From Candidatus Eiseniibacteriota bacterium (GTDB lineage: Bacteria; Eisenbacteria; RBG-16-71-46; SZUA-252), in the NCBI GenBank assembly GCA_005893265.1, contig VBOX01000084.1, positions 1 through 56,735 of the forward strand: a stretch of 56,735 nucleotides of DNA, read 5' to 3'. Each line of letters starts with the position of its first letter. Positions within the stretch are counted from its first letter, which is position 1. Both the position numbers and the translations under genes were made by a program. Shown piece after piece: positions 34,449 through 42,411 of the stretch. The notes beneath the pieces are model-generated. The model was given only the letters and a program-made list of their open reading frames with translations, had not been told where the DNA came from and searched no databases.

Positions 34449-35282
34449 CTACCTCTTCTCCGCAGAGCGCTGCGGGAGCGCGGCGAGATTGCCGAGAAGG
34501 ATCATGAACGCGATGAACACGTGCGCGAGCGATTGTGCGTCCATCCCGTGGGTCGCGAGCCCCGGATGGTTCACGAGAACCTCATACTCGGCCGCTCCCG
34601 CCATCCCGCCTAGGAGCCCCTGGAGCTGCCCCGCCTGGAGATACGGGTAGTATTCGGGCGCGCTCACCGCGGTGACCCCGGCGATCATCGGCACATGGTA
34701 CCGGGATACGATCTGCTGCACCCATTCCTTGGTGCCGGGAAAACCAGCGCTGATGCTCACGAGGAGCCCAATCTGCCCGAAGTTCTCGACCCCCTTCATG
34801 ACCGGGATCTGGCTCACGGGGACTCCGCGGCGATCCGCGGGGAATGTGCGCGGGATGCTGCTCCCCATCTGGGACATGACCACTTCGTTTCCCGATTTGA
34901 AGCCGAGGTTCACATAGTCGTAGCCCTCGCGCTTGTGGTACTCCTCCCCCGCGATGTGCAGCACACGATCGGTCAGGGGCGGCCCCCCCGGATAGAGCTC
35001 CACCGCGACGATCTTGATATTCCGCGCCATGAGGTGCCGGACGGCGGCCAGCTGCATGGGATAGTTTTCCGCGATCGTTCCCGGATCGTAGTCGCCGGCG
35101 AGGAGCACCGTCGCACCCGCCGGCTGCCGCTCGATCGCGTTGAAGAAGCCCCGCGAGGGCGGGCTCGGCTTGACCGGCGCGATGTGAAACCCGGTCAGGA
35201 GCGGGACCACGACGAGAAGGCCGATCGCGAGAAAAATCCAGCGCCGGTCCAAGTAGCGGAGCGCCGAGAGCGACGGACTCAC
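34449..35282 (-). CDS. Two-helix anchored protein with large extramembrane domain, DUF6754 cluster
   Basis: A 277-residue protein with one membrane helix near the N-terminus (WIFLAIGLLVVVPLLTGF), a soluble alpha/beta-looking domain of about 200 residues (TVLLAGDYDPGT; IKIVAVELYPGGPPLTDRV; VNLGFKSGNEVVM) and a C-terminal helix (VFIAFMILLGNLAAL). The segment VPMIAGVTAVSAPEYYPYL...GLLGG resembles a segment of the DUF6754 neighbour, so the two may share a domain. The GTG start overlaps the 212-residue gene's stop as GTGA. No enzymatic motif is recognised. Confidence 0.72.
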   Translation of the reverse strand: MSPSLSALRYLDRRWIFLAIGLLVVVPLLTGFHIAPVKPSPPSRGFFNAIERQPAGATVLLAGDYDPGTIAENYPMQLAAVRHLMARNIKIVAVELYPGGPPLTDRVLHIAGEEYHKREGYDYVNLGFKSGNEVVMSQMGSSIPRTFPADRRGVPVSQIPVMKGVENFGQIGLLVSISAGFPGTKEWVQQIVSRYHVPMIAGVTAVSAPEYYPYLQAGQLQGLLGGMAGAAEYEVLVNHPGLATHGMDAQSLAHVFIAFMILLGNLAALPQRSAEKR

Positions 35283-35917
35283 GTGCCCTCACCCTCCGAG
35301 CCGTACGTCCGCTCGATCCCGAGGATGATCCGGAAGCCGGTGGCGATCACGCCCAACGCGGCCCCCATGAGGATTCCGCGCTTGGCCGCGTTCTGCGGGA
35401 TGTTCATGAGCCATTCCGCCGCCTGGGGCAAGACCGGATGGATCGCGTTGCCGATCGGGACCCGGCCGAGCATCAGGATGAACGCCGCCACCGCGAGCAG
35501 GAGCGCCTCGAGCGTGCGGACGCGGAACGCGCGGAACGCGGCCGACGCGATGAAGAAGGCCAGGAGCGAGAACATGGTGGCGGACATGGCGGAGTAGAAC
35601 GTGTTGTAGATCCATGAGAATTTCGTTCCGTCATTCAGGTATTTCGTTCCTTCCGAAAAACCCACCGCCATGGTGATCACGACCCCCGCCACGAGCGCGA
35701 CCTTGTAGGGCCAGTCCTTCGAGCGCGTCCCGATTTGCTTCAAGTTGATCCGCATGACGTTGGCCATGCCGAGAACGTAGGTGAAGGCGACGACGATGAT
35801 CACCCACTGCTGGATGTCGTCGTACGTCGTCCGGATCGCGGGGTGCGGGACGAAAAAGCCGATGAGCACGAAGATTCCGGCCGCCATGGAGATGAGACGT
35901 GGGATCTCGCGCTTCAT
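35279..35917 (-). CDS. Polytopic membrane protein of the DUF6754 cluster
   Basis: A 212-residue protein with about six membrane segments: ISMAAGIFVLIGFFVPHP, WVIIVVAFTYVLGMANVM, VALVAGVVITMAVGF, TMFSLLAFFIASAAF, ALLLAVAAFILMLG and a final helix before a polar tail. The loop between helices 2 and 3 (RINLKQIGTRSKDW) and the segment SEGTKYLNDGTKFSWIYNTFYS are polar and may be functional. I do not recognise the family. It follows the DUF6754 gene by 10 bp and overlaps the next gene by 4 bp. Confidence 0.75.
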   Translation of the reverse strand: MKREIPRLISMAAGIFVLIGFFVPHPAIRTTYDDIQQWVIIVVAFTYVLGMANVMRINLKQIGTRSKDWPYKVALVAGVVITMAVGFSEGTKYLNDGTKFSWIYNTFYSAMSATMFSLLAFFIASAAFRAFRVRTLEALLLAVAAFILMLGRVPIGNAIHPVLPQAAEWLMNIPQNAAKRGILMGAALGVIATGFRIILGIERTYGSEGEGT

Positions 35918-35927
35918 GGTTCGGCCC

Positions 35928-37067
35928 TCATTGCGTCGCGAAGAACTCTGCCAGCCAGGAATGCCCCATGCTCAGCAGCACCGAGCCGACGACGATCGTG
36001 ATGACAAGGAGGATCTTCACCGTGTCCGAAGCCTTGAGGCTTCCGAGTAGCCGGGCATCCTTGGACAGATACGCGCTCGCCGCGTAGTACTCCTCACCGA
36101 TGAGCGTGTAGTCGCATGCGACGACAAAGAAGGGGAGCTGGTGAACGTTGGCGGTTCCGGCGATCTGAATCGCCCCGATCTCGTGCCCGGTTTCCGCAAG
36201 CAGGAGCGATTCGGCAAAGAACGCGCCCAGGAGCAGGTTCGCGGCCGGCCGATCTCGAAGCATGATCCCCTTCACCGCGGCGACGTACGCGAACTGCTCG
36301 GTCGTGATGTACCGCACCTGATCCGACCGGTACGAATCGACCCGGCCCACGTCGGAGTAGGCTCCCTTCACTACCTCGTCCGCCACGGTGTAGACGGCGG
36401 GAGAGGGCGTCGGCACCAGGAGCGGCGTTTCATACTTGGCGGCCATGCGCGCGACATTGCCGAGAATGATCATGCTCGCGATCGTCTGGATATCGTCGAT
36501 GTCCTGGACCCCGGGGACGTACAGGACGCCCTTCCCCATTTCGGTCGAACGCCCGATCGCCTCCTCGATCGCGTTCAGGCCCGCGATCGTTCGGAAGGTC
36601 CACTTCTTCCCGCGCTCGGCCTGTGCGATGTAATAGAGCACCAGCGCAAAAAAGAGGGCGATGACGACGGCCACGTTGGTTTTCGCCGTATCGAACCAGC
36701 TCGCCCGCGCCGTCGCCGGGGGCGACTCGTCGGACAAGAAGGTCGCGTCATTCAGTGCGGCGAGCCTGTATTGATAGGGGATGCCGTTTCGAGCGGTCTC
36801 ATCCGTAAAAGCTGTCTGATCCCCGCCGATCGTATCGATCGGGGCGAACGGCTTCTCCGGCTGGGCACGAAGCACCACCCATTGGGGCGGCGGATTGGGA
36901 GGCGGGCGCCAGCTCAGCCCGATTCTCGAGCCGCCGTCGTTGGGTATGTCGGTCGCCTGAAGAGGAAACGCGGTCAGAGCGGATGGGAAAAGGCCTAGGG
37001 ATAGAAGGAGGACCGACGCTGCAGCGCTTTTCCCGCGGAGGAATGGCGCGAACGACGTCAGCGGCAT
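35928..37067 (-). CDS. Fibronectin-III/DUF6754 membrane protein
   Basis: A 379-residue protein heading the membrane cluster. It has a signal peptide or first helix (ASVLLLSLGLFPSALTA), an extracytoplasmic Fn3-like domain (RIGLSWRPPPNPPPQWVVLRA, then GIPYQYRLAALN), a helix (VAVVIALFFALVLYYIA), a roughly 190-residue domain fitting DUF6754 (GVLYVPGVQDIDDIQTIASM; LLVPTPSPAVYTVADEVVKGAY; FFAESLLLAETGHEIGAIQIAGT; VVACDYTLIGEEYYAASAYL) and a C-terminal helix (ILLVITIVVGSVLL). ATG 37067 is preferred over 37094 because GGAG lies five bases upstream. A promoter is seen at 37167-37195. The function is unknown. Confidence 0.78.
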   Translation of the reverse strand: MPLTSFAPFLRGKSAAASVLLLSLGLFPSALTAFPLQATDIPNDGGSRIGLSWRPPPNPPPQWVVLRAQPEKPFAPIDTIGGDQTAFTDETARNGIPYQYRLAALNDATFLSDESPPATARASWFDTAKTNVAVVIALFFALVLYYIAQAERGKKWTFRTIAGLNAIEEAIGRSTEMGKGVLYVPGVQDIDDIQTIASMIILGNVARMAAKYETPLLVPTPSPAVYTVADEVVKGAYSDVGRVDSYRSDQVRYITTEQFAYVAAVKGIMLRDRPAANLLLGAFFAESLLLAETGHEIGAIQIAGTANVHQLPFFVVACDYTLIGEEYYAASAYLSKDARLLGSLKASDTVKILLVITIVVGSVLLSMGHSWLAEFFATQ

Positions 37068-37166
37068 CCAGTCTCCGCCGCGCGGAGGCGGCATACCGGG
37101 AATCGGGCCGAGGCGAACACGCCGATGCGGTTCCTCATGGGTTGAACCGGCAATCGTTCGAAGCGG

Positions 37167-37195
37167 ACGGTAGGCGCTGGGCTTGCCGATGTCAA
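37167..37195 (-). promoter_or_regulatory. Promoter of the DUF6754 operon
   Basis: Minus strand: perfect -35 TTGACA (37195-37190), 17-bp spacer, -10 TACCGT (37172-37167). Start near 37160, about 93 nt before ATG 37067. It separates the DUF6754 operon from the MutL/KOW genes, though read-through from upstream is possible. Confidence 0.6.
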
Positions 37196-37206
37196 GCTAC
37201 AAGGGC

Positions 37207-38334
37207 TCACGATTCGATCATTTCGACGTTGGCGCGCGGGAGGAGCGTCCTGGACCCGTTGCCGAAATCGACCTCGAGGACGCGCACCTTGGCCTCCGTT
37301 TCCAGCGGCATCAGCTCGGGGGGGAGGGCCGTGACCCGACCGATCCTGCCGAAGTAGGGCTGGCGGATAACCCGGACCGTGTCCCCCGTCTTGAGCCCTT
37401 CTTCCACCGAGCCCTCGCCGCCGTCGCGCGGTATCGCCTCCTCGAGTCGAGGCGCCACGATCTCCGGCCGGAGCACCCCCGCTCGGATCTGCGTCGCCCC
37501 GCTCACGGAAACGCGCCTTCCCTCGCACGACCGCAGAAGCTCGAAGGTCCGGCCGGCCATAGGAATCGAGCCGAAGCCCTCCGTGACGATCAGCGTGATT
37601 CCGATCTCCTCCGAGCCGGTAATGGCGACGCCCAGGTCGTATCCCAGGAGCTCCCGCAAATCGTGATCGTCGAATCCGCCGACGACCACCGCCTTGACCC
37701 CGTGCGCGATCGCCTTACGAAGGACCGCGGTGGTCACGTAGGAGCCGCCGACGAGGATCTTGCCGCGGCACGGCTCGCCGATCGCACGATCGTCAAGGGG
37801 CTCGCCCGGGCTTGGCGCACACACGTGGAGCTCCCCGCACGTCTCCCCGCCGACGCCGAAGATTCCTTGGATGAAGGTGCCCTGCGTCTCCACCGTCACG
37901 CCCGATTTGGGATGAATTTCGGCGATCGTCCCGTCGACATACGCGTCCACCTCGACGGGAATCGGCTCCTCACGTAGAAGGACCTGCCCGGTCACCTTGG
38001 AGACGCTCTCGATCGTGCCCCGGACAGGAGCGTGGCACTTGGAGCGGAAGAGTCCGAAGAAGGAGCGGCTCTCGGCGAAGACCTCCCCCTTATCCACCTT
38101 CGATCCAGGAGGCTTCGTGAGGCACTCCTCGACGTCCTCGGGGAGCACGCCCAGGAGGTTCGCCACGTTCACGGTTTGCACGTTCCCTGGAAGCTCGGTA
38201 CGCGCCACGATGGTTTCCGCGGTCACGCGCTGGCCGAGGGAAACCACCACGTCGCCGGCCAGAGGGAGCTTTCGTTCCCGCCTGAGCTTCGTGAACGCCG
38301 AAACCTTGAGTCCCGGAGTGTACGAATGAGCCAT
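37207..38334 (-). CDS. Barrel-sandwich (RnfC/lipoyl-like) and KOW-motif protein of unknown function
   Basis: A 375-residue soluble protein. The N-terminal half has two Gly/Val-rich segments of the kind found in biotinyl/lipoyl or RnfC-type barrel-sandwich folds (GDVVVSLGQRVTAETIVART; GSKVDKGEVFAE; CHAPVRGTIESVS). A central region (GGSYVTTAVLRKAIAHGVKAVVVGG, ITLIVTEGFGSIPM) looks like an alpha/beta domain. Near the C-terminus GDTVRVIRQPYFGRIGRV is a KOW-like motif. I do not recognise the family. It starts 3 bp after the MutL-like gene's stop, so the two are surely cotranscribed and may act together. Confidence 0.75.
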   Translation of the reverse strand: MAHSYTPGLKVSAFTKLRRERKLPLAGDVVVSLGQRVTAETIVARTELPGNVQTVNVANLLGVLPEDVEECLTKPPGSKVDKGEVFAESRSFFGLFRSKCHAPVRGTIESVSKVTGQVLLREEPIPVEVDAYVDGTIAEIHPKSGVTVETQGTFIQGIFGVGGETCGELHVCAPSPGEPLDDRAIGEPCRGKILVGGSYVTTAVLRKAIAHGVKAVVVGGFDDHDLRELLGYDLGVAITGSEEIGITLIVTEGFGSIPMAGRTFELLRSCEGRRVSVSGATQIRAGVLRPEIVAPRLEEAIPRDGGEGSVEEGLKTGDTVRVIRQPYFGRIGRVTALPPELMPLETEAKVRVLEVDFGNGSRTLLPRANVEMIES

Positions 38335-38337
38335 GCC

Positions 38338-40200
38338 TCAGGCCCTCGCCGCCAGCGTCGCTGGCTCCCGCTCCGGAACCTTCGAAGCGCCACGGGGCGG
38401 GTAGATCTGAAGCGCTTCGTTCCATTGGTTGAGCTTTGCGATCCGTGCCGAGCGATCCTCGGGGAGGCGGAACGGCTGCCTGCCGCGGCAATCGAAGATG
38501 AGGCCCACCACGCCACCCTTGAGGGTGACCACGCGCTCCCTTCCTTTGCCTTCCCCGACGTCGAACCCCTTCTCGGGGCGAAGGGTCGCTTTCGCGCTCT
38601 CGCCCAATTCGAGGGGCACGAGGCGGAGCGTTCCGTACGGGATCGAGATCTCCTCCGACCTCCCACCCGGAAGCTCGAGGCTCACGCGGAGCGCGGTCGC
38701 GCCCTCCTTGCCGGGTCCGACCGGCGCGACGCTGCTCCCCAGGCGGATCAAGCAGTCCTTCTCGAACACCTCCTTGGCGGCACGCGGATGCACGGTCGAC
38801 AGGACGCCGAGCTGAGGCATCATGAATATCGAATCGACGGCCAGCTCCGTGATGTGCTCCGGGAGGAAGGAATCGAGCATCATGAGCGCCGCCTGGGATC
38901 GGCGCGGAGCGTGCGAAAGGACCCCGCCGCTTCCGACGAGCAAATCCAGATGATCGAGGCGGACCAACGTCTCGCCGCTCGCCGTCTGTTCGAACGTGTC
39001 GGAGATCGTGCGCTCCTGTTGCACCCCTTTCAGACCCACCGCGAGCGACTTGTGCTGCTCGAAGGCGAGCCGGAGCGCCTCCCGCGCGATCGCCTGCTCG
39101 ATGATCAGCTCCTCAAGCGATTGTGGAATGGTCGTCGGGCGGATCATCTTGTTTTTGATCCGGTTTCTCAAATCCCGTTCCTCGATCTCAAAGGGCACCC
39201 ATCGCAGGATGTTCGGGAGCCCCGCTTCGGCGAGCACATTGGAGACGCTGTAGCTCATCCCGAGGTTCGCGCTCACCGTCCGGTTGAATACGCCCTGGAA
39301 GACCGAGAACACGTCCGTCGTCGCGCCCCCGATGTCGACGCCGATCACCTGGATCTTCTCCTCGCGGGCGATCGTCTCGATGATGAGGCCCACCGCCCCG
39401 GGGGTCGGCATGATCGGGACCGGGCTCCAGGTCATGAGCTTCCGGTATCCCGGCGCATGCGCCATGACGTGCTCCATGAAAAGATCGTGGATCTTGTCTC
39501 GGGCCGGGCCCAGGTTCTCGCGCTCGAGCACCGGACGGAGGTTCTCGGTGATCACCAGCGCGACCTTCTTCCCGAGCCGCTCCCTCACGATGTCGACCGC
39601 GTCCTTGTTCCCGGCGTAGATCACCGGAAGCTCGTACCCGGCCCCGAGCCTCGCCTTCGGATCCGCGGCGGCCAGCAGCTCGGCCATCTCGGCCACGTGC
39701 GACGTGGTGCCGCCGTCGACGCCTCCGGAGAGGAGGATCATGTCGGGTCTCAGGTGCCGAATCCGTTTGATCTTCTGGTGCGGGAGCCGACCGTCGTTGC
39801 TCGCGATCACGTCCATCACGATGGCGCCGGCGCCCAGAGCGGCGCGCTGCGCGCTCTCGCCCGTCATGCTCTTCACGACGCCGGAAACCATCATCTGGAG
39901 CCCGCCCCCCGCGCTCGACGTGGAGATGTAGAGGTCCACCCCCTCGTTGCCGCGGTGGGGTGTGATGATCCGCTCGCCGTCCAGGATCTTTCGTCCGGCC
40001 AGCTCCTCCACCTCCATGATCGCGTTCAGCACGCCGCGGGTGACGTCCTCAAACGGCGCTTCGACGGTGGTCGGCGCCTCCCCGCGAACGATGAGCCGGT
40101 ATTCCGAACCGCGCCGCTCGATCAGGATCGCCTTCGTGGTCGTGCTGCCGCAATCGGTGGCGAGGATTGAGTTCAAGGTAGCGGGATCGATCGAAGTCAC
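38338..40200 (-). CDS. MutL/GlmL-family ASKHA ATPase (glutamate-mutase-L-like)
   Basis: A 620-residue protein of the MutL/GlmL family, related to the protein encoded between the two glutamate mutase subunits in clostridia. ASKHA-fold motifs: phosphate-1 ILATDCGSTTTKA (about 12-24), a second nucleotide site VIGVDIGGATTDVFSV (about 288-303), LLSGGVDGGTT and DLLVGSGGVLSH. No mutS/mutE (glmS/glmE) gene is in the window, so reactivation of glutamate mutase cannot be assumed. The GTG start at 40200 overlaps the upstream gene's stop as GTGA, and it is followed by the KOW gene after 3 bp. A chaperone-like or cofactor-loading ATPase role is inference. Confidence 0.85.
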   Translation of the reverse strand: MTSIDPATLNSILATDCGSTTTKAILIERRGSEYRLIVRGEAPTTVEAPFEDVTRGVLNAIMEVEELAGRKILDGERIITPHRGNEGVDLYISTSSAGGGLQMMVSGVVKSMTGESAQRAALGAGAIVMDVIASNDGRLPHQKIKRIRHLRPDMILLSGGVDGGTTSHVAEMAELLAAADPKARLGAGYELPVIYAGNKDAVDIVRERLGKKVALVITENLRPVLERENLGPARDKIHDLFMEHVMAHAPGYRKLMTWSPVPIMPTPGAVGLIIETIAREEKIQVIGVDIGGATTDVFSVFQGVFNRTVSANLGMSYSVSNVLAEAGLPNILRWVPFEIEERDLRNRIKNKMIRPTTIPQSLEELIIEQAIAREALRLAFEQHKSLAVGLKGVQQERTISDTFEQTASGETLVRLDHLDLLVGSGGVLSHAPRRSQAALMMLDSFLPEHITELAVDSIFMMPQLGVLSTVHPRAAKEVFEKDCLIRLGSSVAPVGPGKEGATALRVSLELPGGRSEEISIPYGTLRLVPLELGESAKATLRPEKGFDVGEGKGRERVVTLKGGVVGLIFDCRGRQPFRLPEDRSARIAKLNQWNEALQIYPPRGASKVPEREPATLAARA

Positions 40201-40589
40201 GAACCTTCCTTTCCCTGCTTGCGTGCCCGGCGTTCCTCACGGTCGCGCGCCCGCCGCTCCGCCTCGCGGGACCGCGCCTCGTCGTCGCGCGCCTCGATCT
40301 TGACGAGCAGCGCTTCGAGGTTTTCCCGCCGCTCCATCATGAGCGCGAAGCGCTCGTAATCCTGAACGTTGAAGAAGGCCCGCACCATCGGCTCGAAAAA
40401 GTGAAGGGCCTGGCTCCCCACGAAGGAGAGTGGCTTCACGCTCTCGAGGAAAAAGATCGCGGGCACGGTCATCCGGTGGCGGACCGTAAGATCCGCCAGA
40501 CGGCCCAACAGCGCCTCATCTTCCGGCGTCCGGAGCGGCTTTTCTCCGTCCCTGGCCCCTGCGTCCCGACCCGGGCTCTCCCCCGCCAT
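40197..40589 (-). CDS. Small protein with charged C-terminal coiled coil, unknown function
   Basis: A protein of 130 residues (143 if GTG 40628 is used). It has an acidic start, a central hydrophobic stretch (VRHRMTVPAIFFLESVKPLSFVG), then FNVQDYERFALMMERREN and a long Arg/Glu-rich coiled-coil tail (SREAERRARDREERRARK). No family is recognised. Whichever start is used, it overlaps the end of the PH-like gene by 74-113 bp in another frame. It overlaps the MutL-like gene by 4 bp, so it belongs to the same operon. ATG 40589 is chosen because it gives the smaller overlap; no good ribosome-binding site marks it. Confidence 0.6.
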   Translation of the reverse strand: MAGESPGRDAGARDGEKPLRTPEDEALLGRLADLTVRHRMTVPAIFFLESVKPLSFVGSQALHFFEPMVRAFFNVQDYERFALMMERRENLEALLVKIEARDDEARSREAERRARDREERRARKQGKEGS

Positions 40590-41031
40590 CGGTGGAGACT
40601 TTGACTTTCGATTCCACAAACGCCACAACCTGATCTCGATTTCCTCCGAAGGGAAGCCGGACGCCGCGATATGCCTCGAGCCAGCTTCGCTTCTCGAAGG
40701 GGCTCAGAAAAACCCCGTTCCGGTCTACGGTCGCGCGCCGCATCTCGGCCCACGGCCTGCTCCTGACAACCCCGAGGGTCCTCACCTCGATCGCGTCCGG
40801 CGACAGCCGGTACTCGGTCTTCGCGATGAAGGAGCCCACCGACGCGAGCACGAAGACCGGAGCCGCGACACCGAGGACCTTGTCCCCCGTCCCCTGCGCG
40901 ATCACGACCCCGAGCACCGCGAGCGAAGCCAGCAGCACGGCCGCGGTCCATGGCTTCTCGCGCGCCGGCCAGACCGACCATTCGAGCGAATCCGCCGACG
41001 GGGCGGAGACGCTCCGCTCAGGCTCCGCCAA
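40516..41031 (-). CDS. Bacterial PH-like membrane protein
   Basis: A 171-residue protein with two adjacent membrane helices (WTAAVLLASLAVLGVVIA; VLGVAAPVFVLASVGSFI) followed by a beta-rich cytoplasmic module, TEYRLSPDAIEVRTLGVVRSRPWAEMRRATVDRNGVFLSPF. That is the typical pattern of bacterial PH-domain proteins (YdbS/YcxB-like). The tail is Gly/Arg-rich and overlaps the next gene. TTG 41031 overlaps the end of gcvPB by 14 bp. The function is unknown. Confidence 0.65.
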   Translation of the reverse strand: MAEPERSVSAPSADSLEWSVWPAREKPWTAAVLLASLAVLGVVIAQGTGDKVLGVAAPVFVLASVGSFIAKTEYRLSPDAIEVRTLGVVRSRPWAEMRRATVDRNGVFLSPFEKRSWLEAYRGVRLPFGGNRDQVVAFVESKVKVSTDGGGEPGSGRRGQGRRKAAPDAGR

Positions 41032-42411
41032 CCTCGGCCTCGAGATCCTGCCACGTCAGCGTCAGCTTCCGCGCCGCGCGCGCCTCGTCCAGACGCTTGA
41101 CCGGTGTCTGCGTCGGCGCCCGTTTCACGCGCTCCGGGTCCTCTTTCGTCTCACGGTCGATTGTGAGGAGCGCGTCCGCGAACGCGTCCAAGCTCGCCTT
41201 GGTCTCCGTCTCGGTCGGCTCGATCATCAGCGCCTCGTCGACGATCAGCGGGAAATACGTCGTGGGCGCGTGCATGCCGAAATCCAGGATGCGTTTTGCC
41301 AGATCCAGGGCACGAACGCCCCGCGCCTTCTGGCGCGCGGCCGAGAGAACGAACTCGTGCATGCAGTAGCCCTCGTGGGACGGGGTGAACGCGTCCTTGA
41401 GCCTGGCCTTGAGGTAATTCGCGTTCACGATGGCTTCGCGGCTCACCTCCGCGAGCCCCTCCGCGCCCAGGCTTTTCACGTAGCAGAGCGCTCGAACGAT
41501 CATCCCGAAATTACCGTAATAGGAGTGAACCCGGCCGATCGAGCGCGGCCGGTCGTAGCTCCACTGGTACCTGTCTCCCGCCTGCTCCAGCACCGGGGCC
41601 GGAAGATACGGCGCGAGCTCCTCACGCACGCAAAGGACTCCCCCGCCCGGCCCGCCACCGCCGTGCGGCGTGGAAAAGGTCTTGTGGAGGTTGATGTGCG
41701 CGAAGTCGAATCCCATCGAGCCCGGATTCGCGAGCCCGACCATCGCGTTCAGATTCGCGCCGTCCAGGTAGAGCAGGCCGTGAGCGCCGCCGTCTTTCCG
41801 GAGACCTCCCTCTTCAGCGCCCCTATGTCGACGCATCCGTCGGGCCCCGATGGGACGGTCACGACCCGATAGCCGACCTGGTGTACCGTCGAAGGATTCG
41901 TGCCGTGCGCCGAATCGGGCACGATCACCTCTTCGCGGGGATTGCCACGCTCGGCGTGATAGGCCCGGGTCATGAGGATCGCGGTCAGCTCGCACTGGGC
42001 CCCGGCCGCCGGCTGGGTCGTGATGGCGGGCATGCCCATGATCACCTTGAGCCACTCGTGAAGCTCCCAGATGACCGCCAGCGCGCCTTGGGAAAGGTCT
42101 TCGGGCTGGAGGGGATGGATCGCCTGAAGTCCAGGCATTTGGGCCATTTCGTCGTTTAGCTTCGGGTTGTACTTCATGGTACAGGACCCGAGCGGATAGA
42201 TGGCCTTGTCGATGTGGTGATTCAGGACCGAGAGATTGACGAAGTGGCGCACGACAGCCGGCTCGGGGATCTCCGGGAGCGCGGGTGCCTCGCCCCTCAG
42301 CCGCTCGCGCGGCAGGAGCCGCTCCGCGCCTTCGGCCGGAACGTCGAGCGGTGCGAGCCTGGGCCCTCGGTGCTCCTTCACGGAGAGCTCGCGCAGCGTC
42401 AGCTCCGGCAC
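41018..42411 (-). pseudogene. gcvPB: Glycine decarboxylase subunit 2 (gcvPB), frame broken by an internal deletion
   Basis: P-protein C-terminal subunit that carries the PLP lysine, HINLHKTFSTPHGGGGPG. The N-terminal part (NHHIDKAIYPLGSCTMKYNPK to KREVSGKTAAL) is in one frame, ending at a stop at 41749. The C-terminal part, beginning at about GAHGLLYLDGANLNAM, is in another frame. Near 41776-41790 the expected stretch of about 20-25 residues, containing the conserved TNPNTLG motif, is missing and the net loss is not a multiple of three. The junction reads GGCGGCGCTCACGG, compatible with loss between short direct repeats. GTG 42411 overlaps gcvPA. Either the gene is dead, or this is an assembly error; operon partners look intact. 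Confidence 0.8.

Noticed and set aside
38032-40170. 712-codon plus-strand open frame
   Set aside because: Antisense to the MutL-like gene, whose ASKHA motifs are well preserved.
41750-41800. Programmed frameshift or translational bypass in gcvPB
   Set aside because: The coding content itself is missing (the TNPNTLG region), and no slippery sequence is seen; a recoding event would not restore it.
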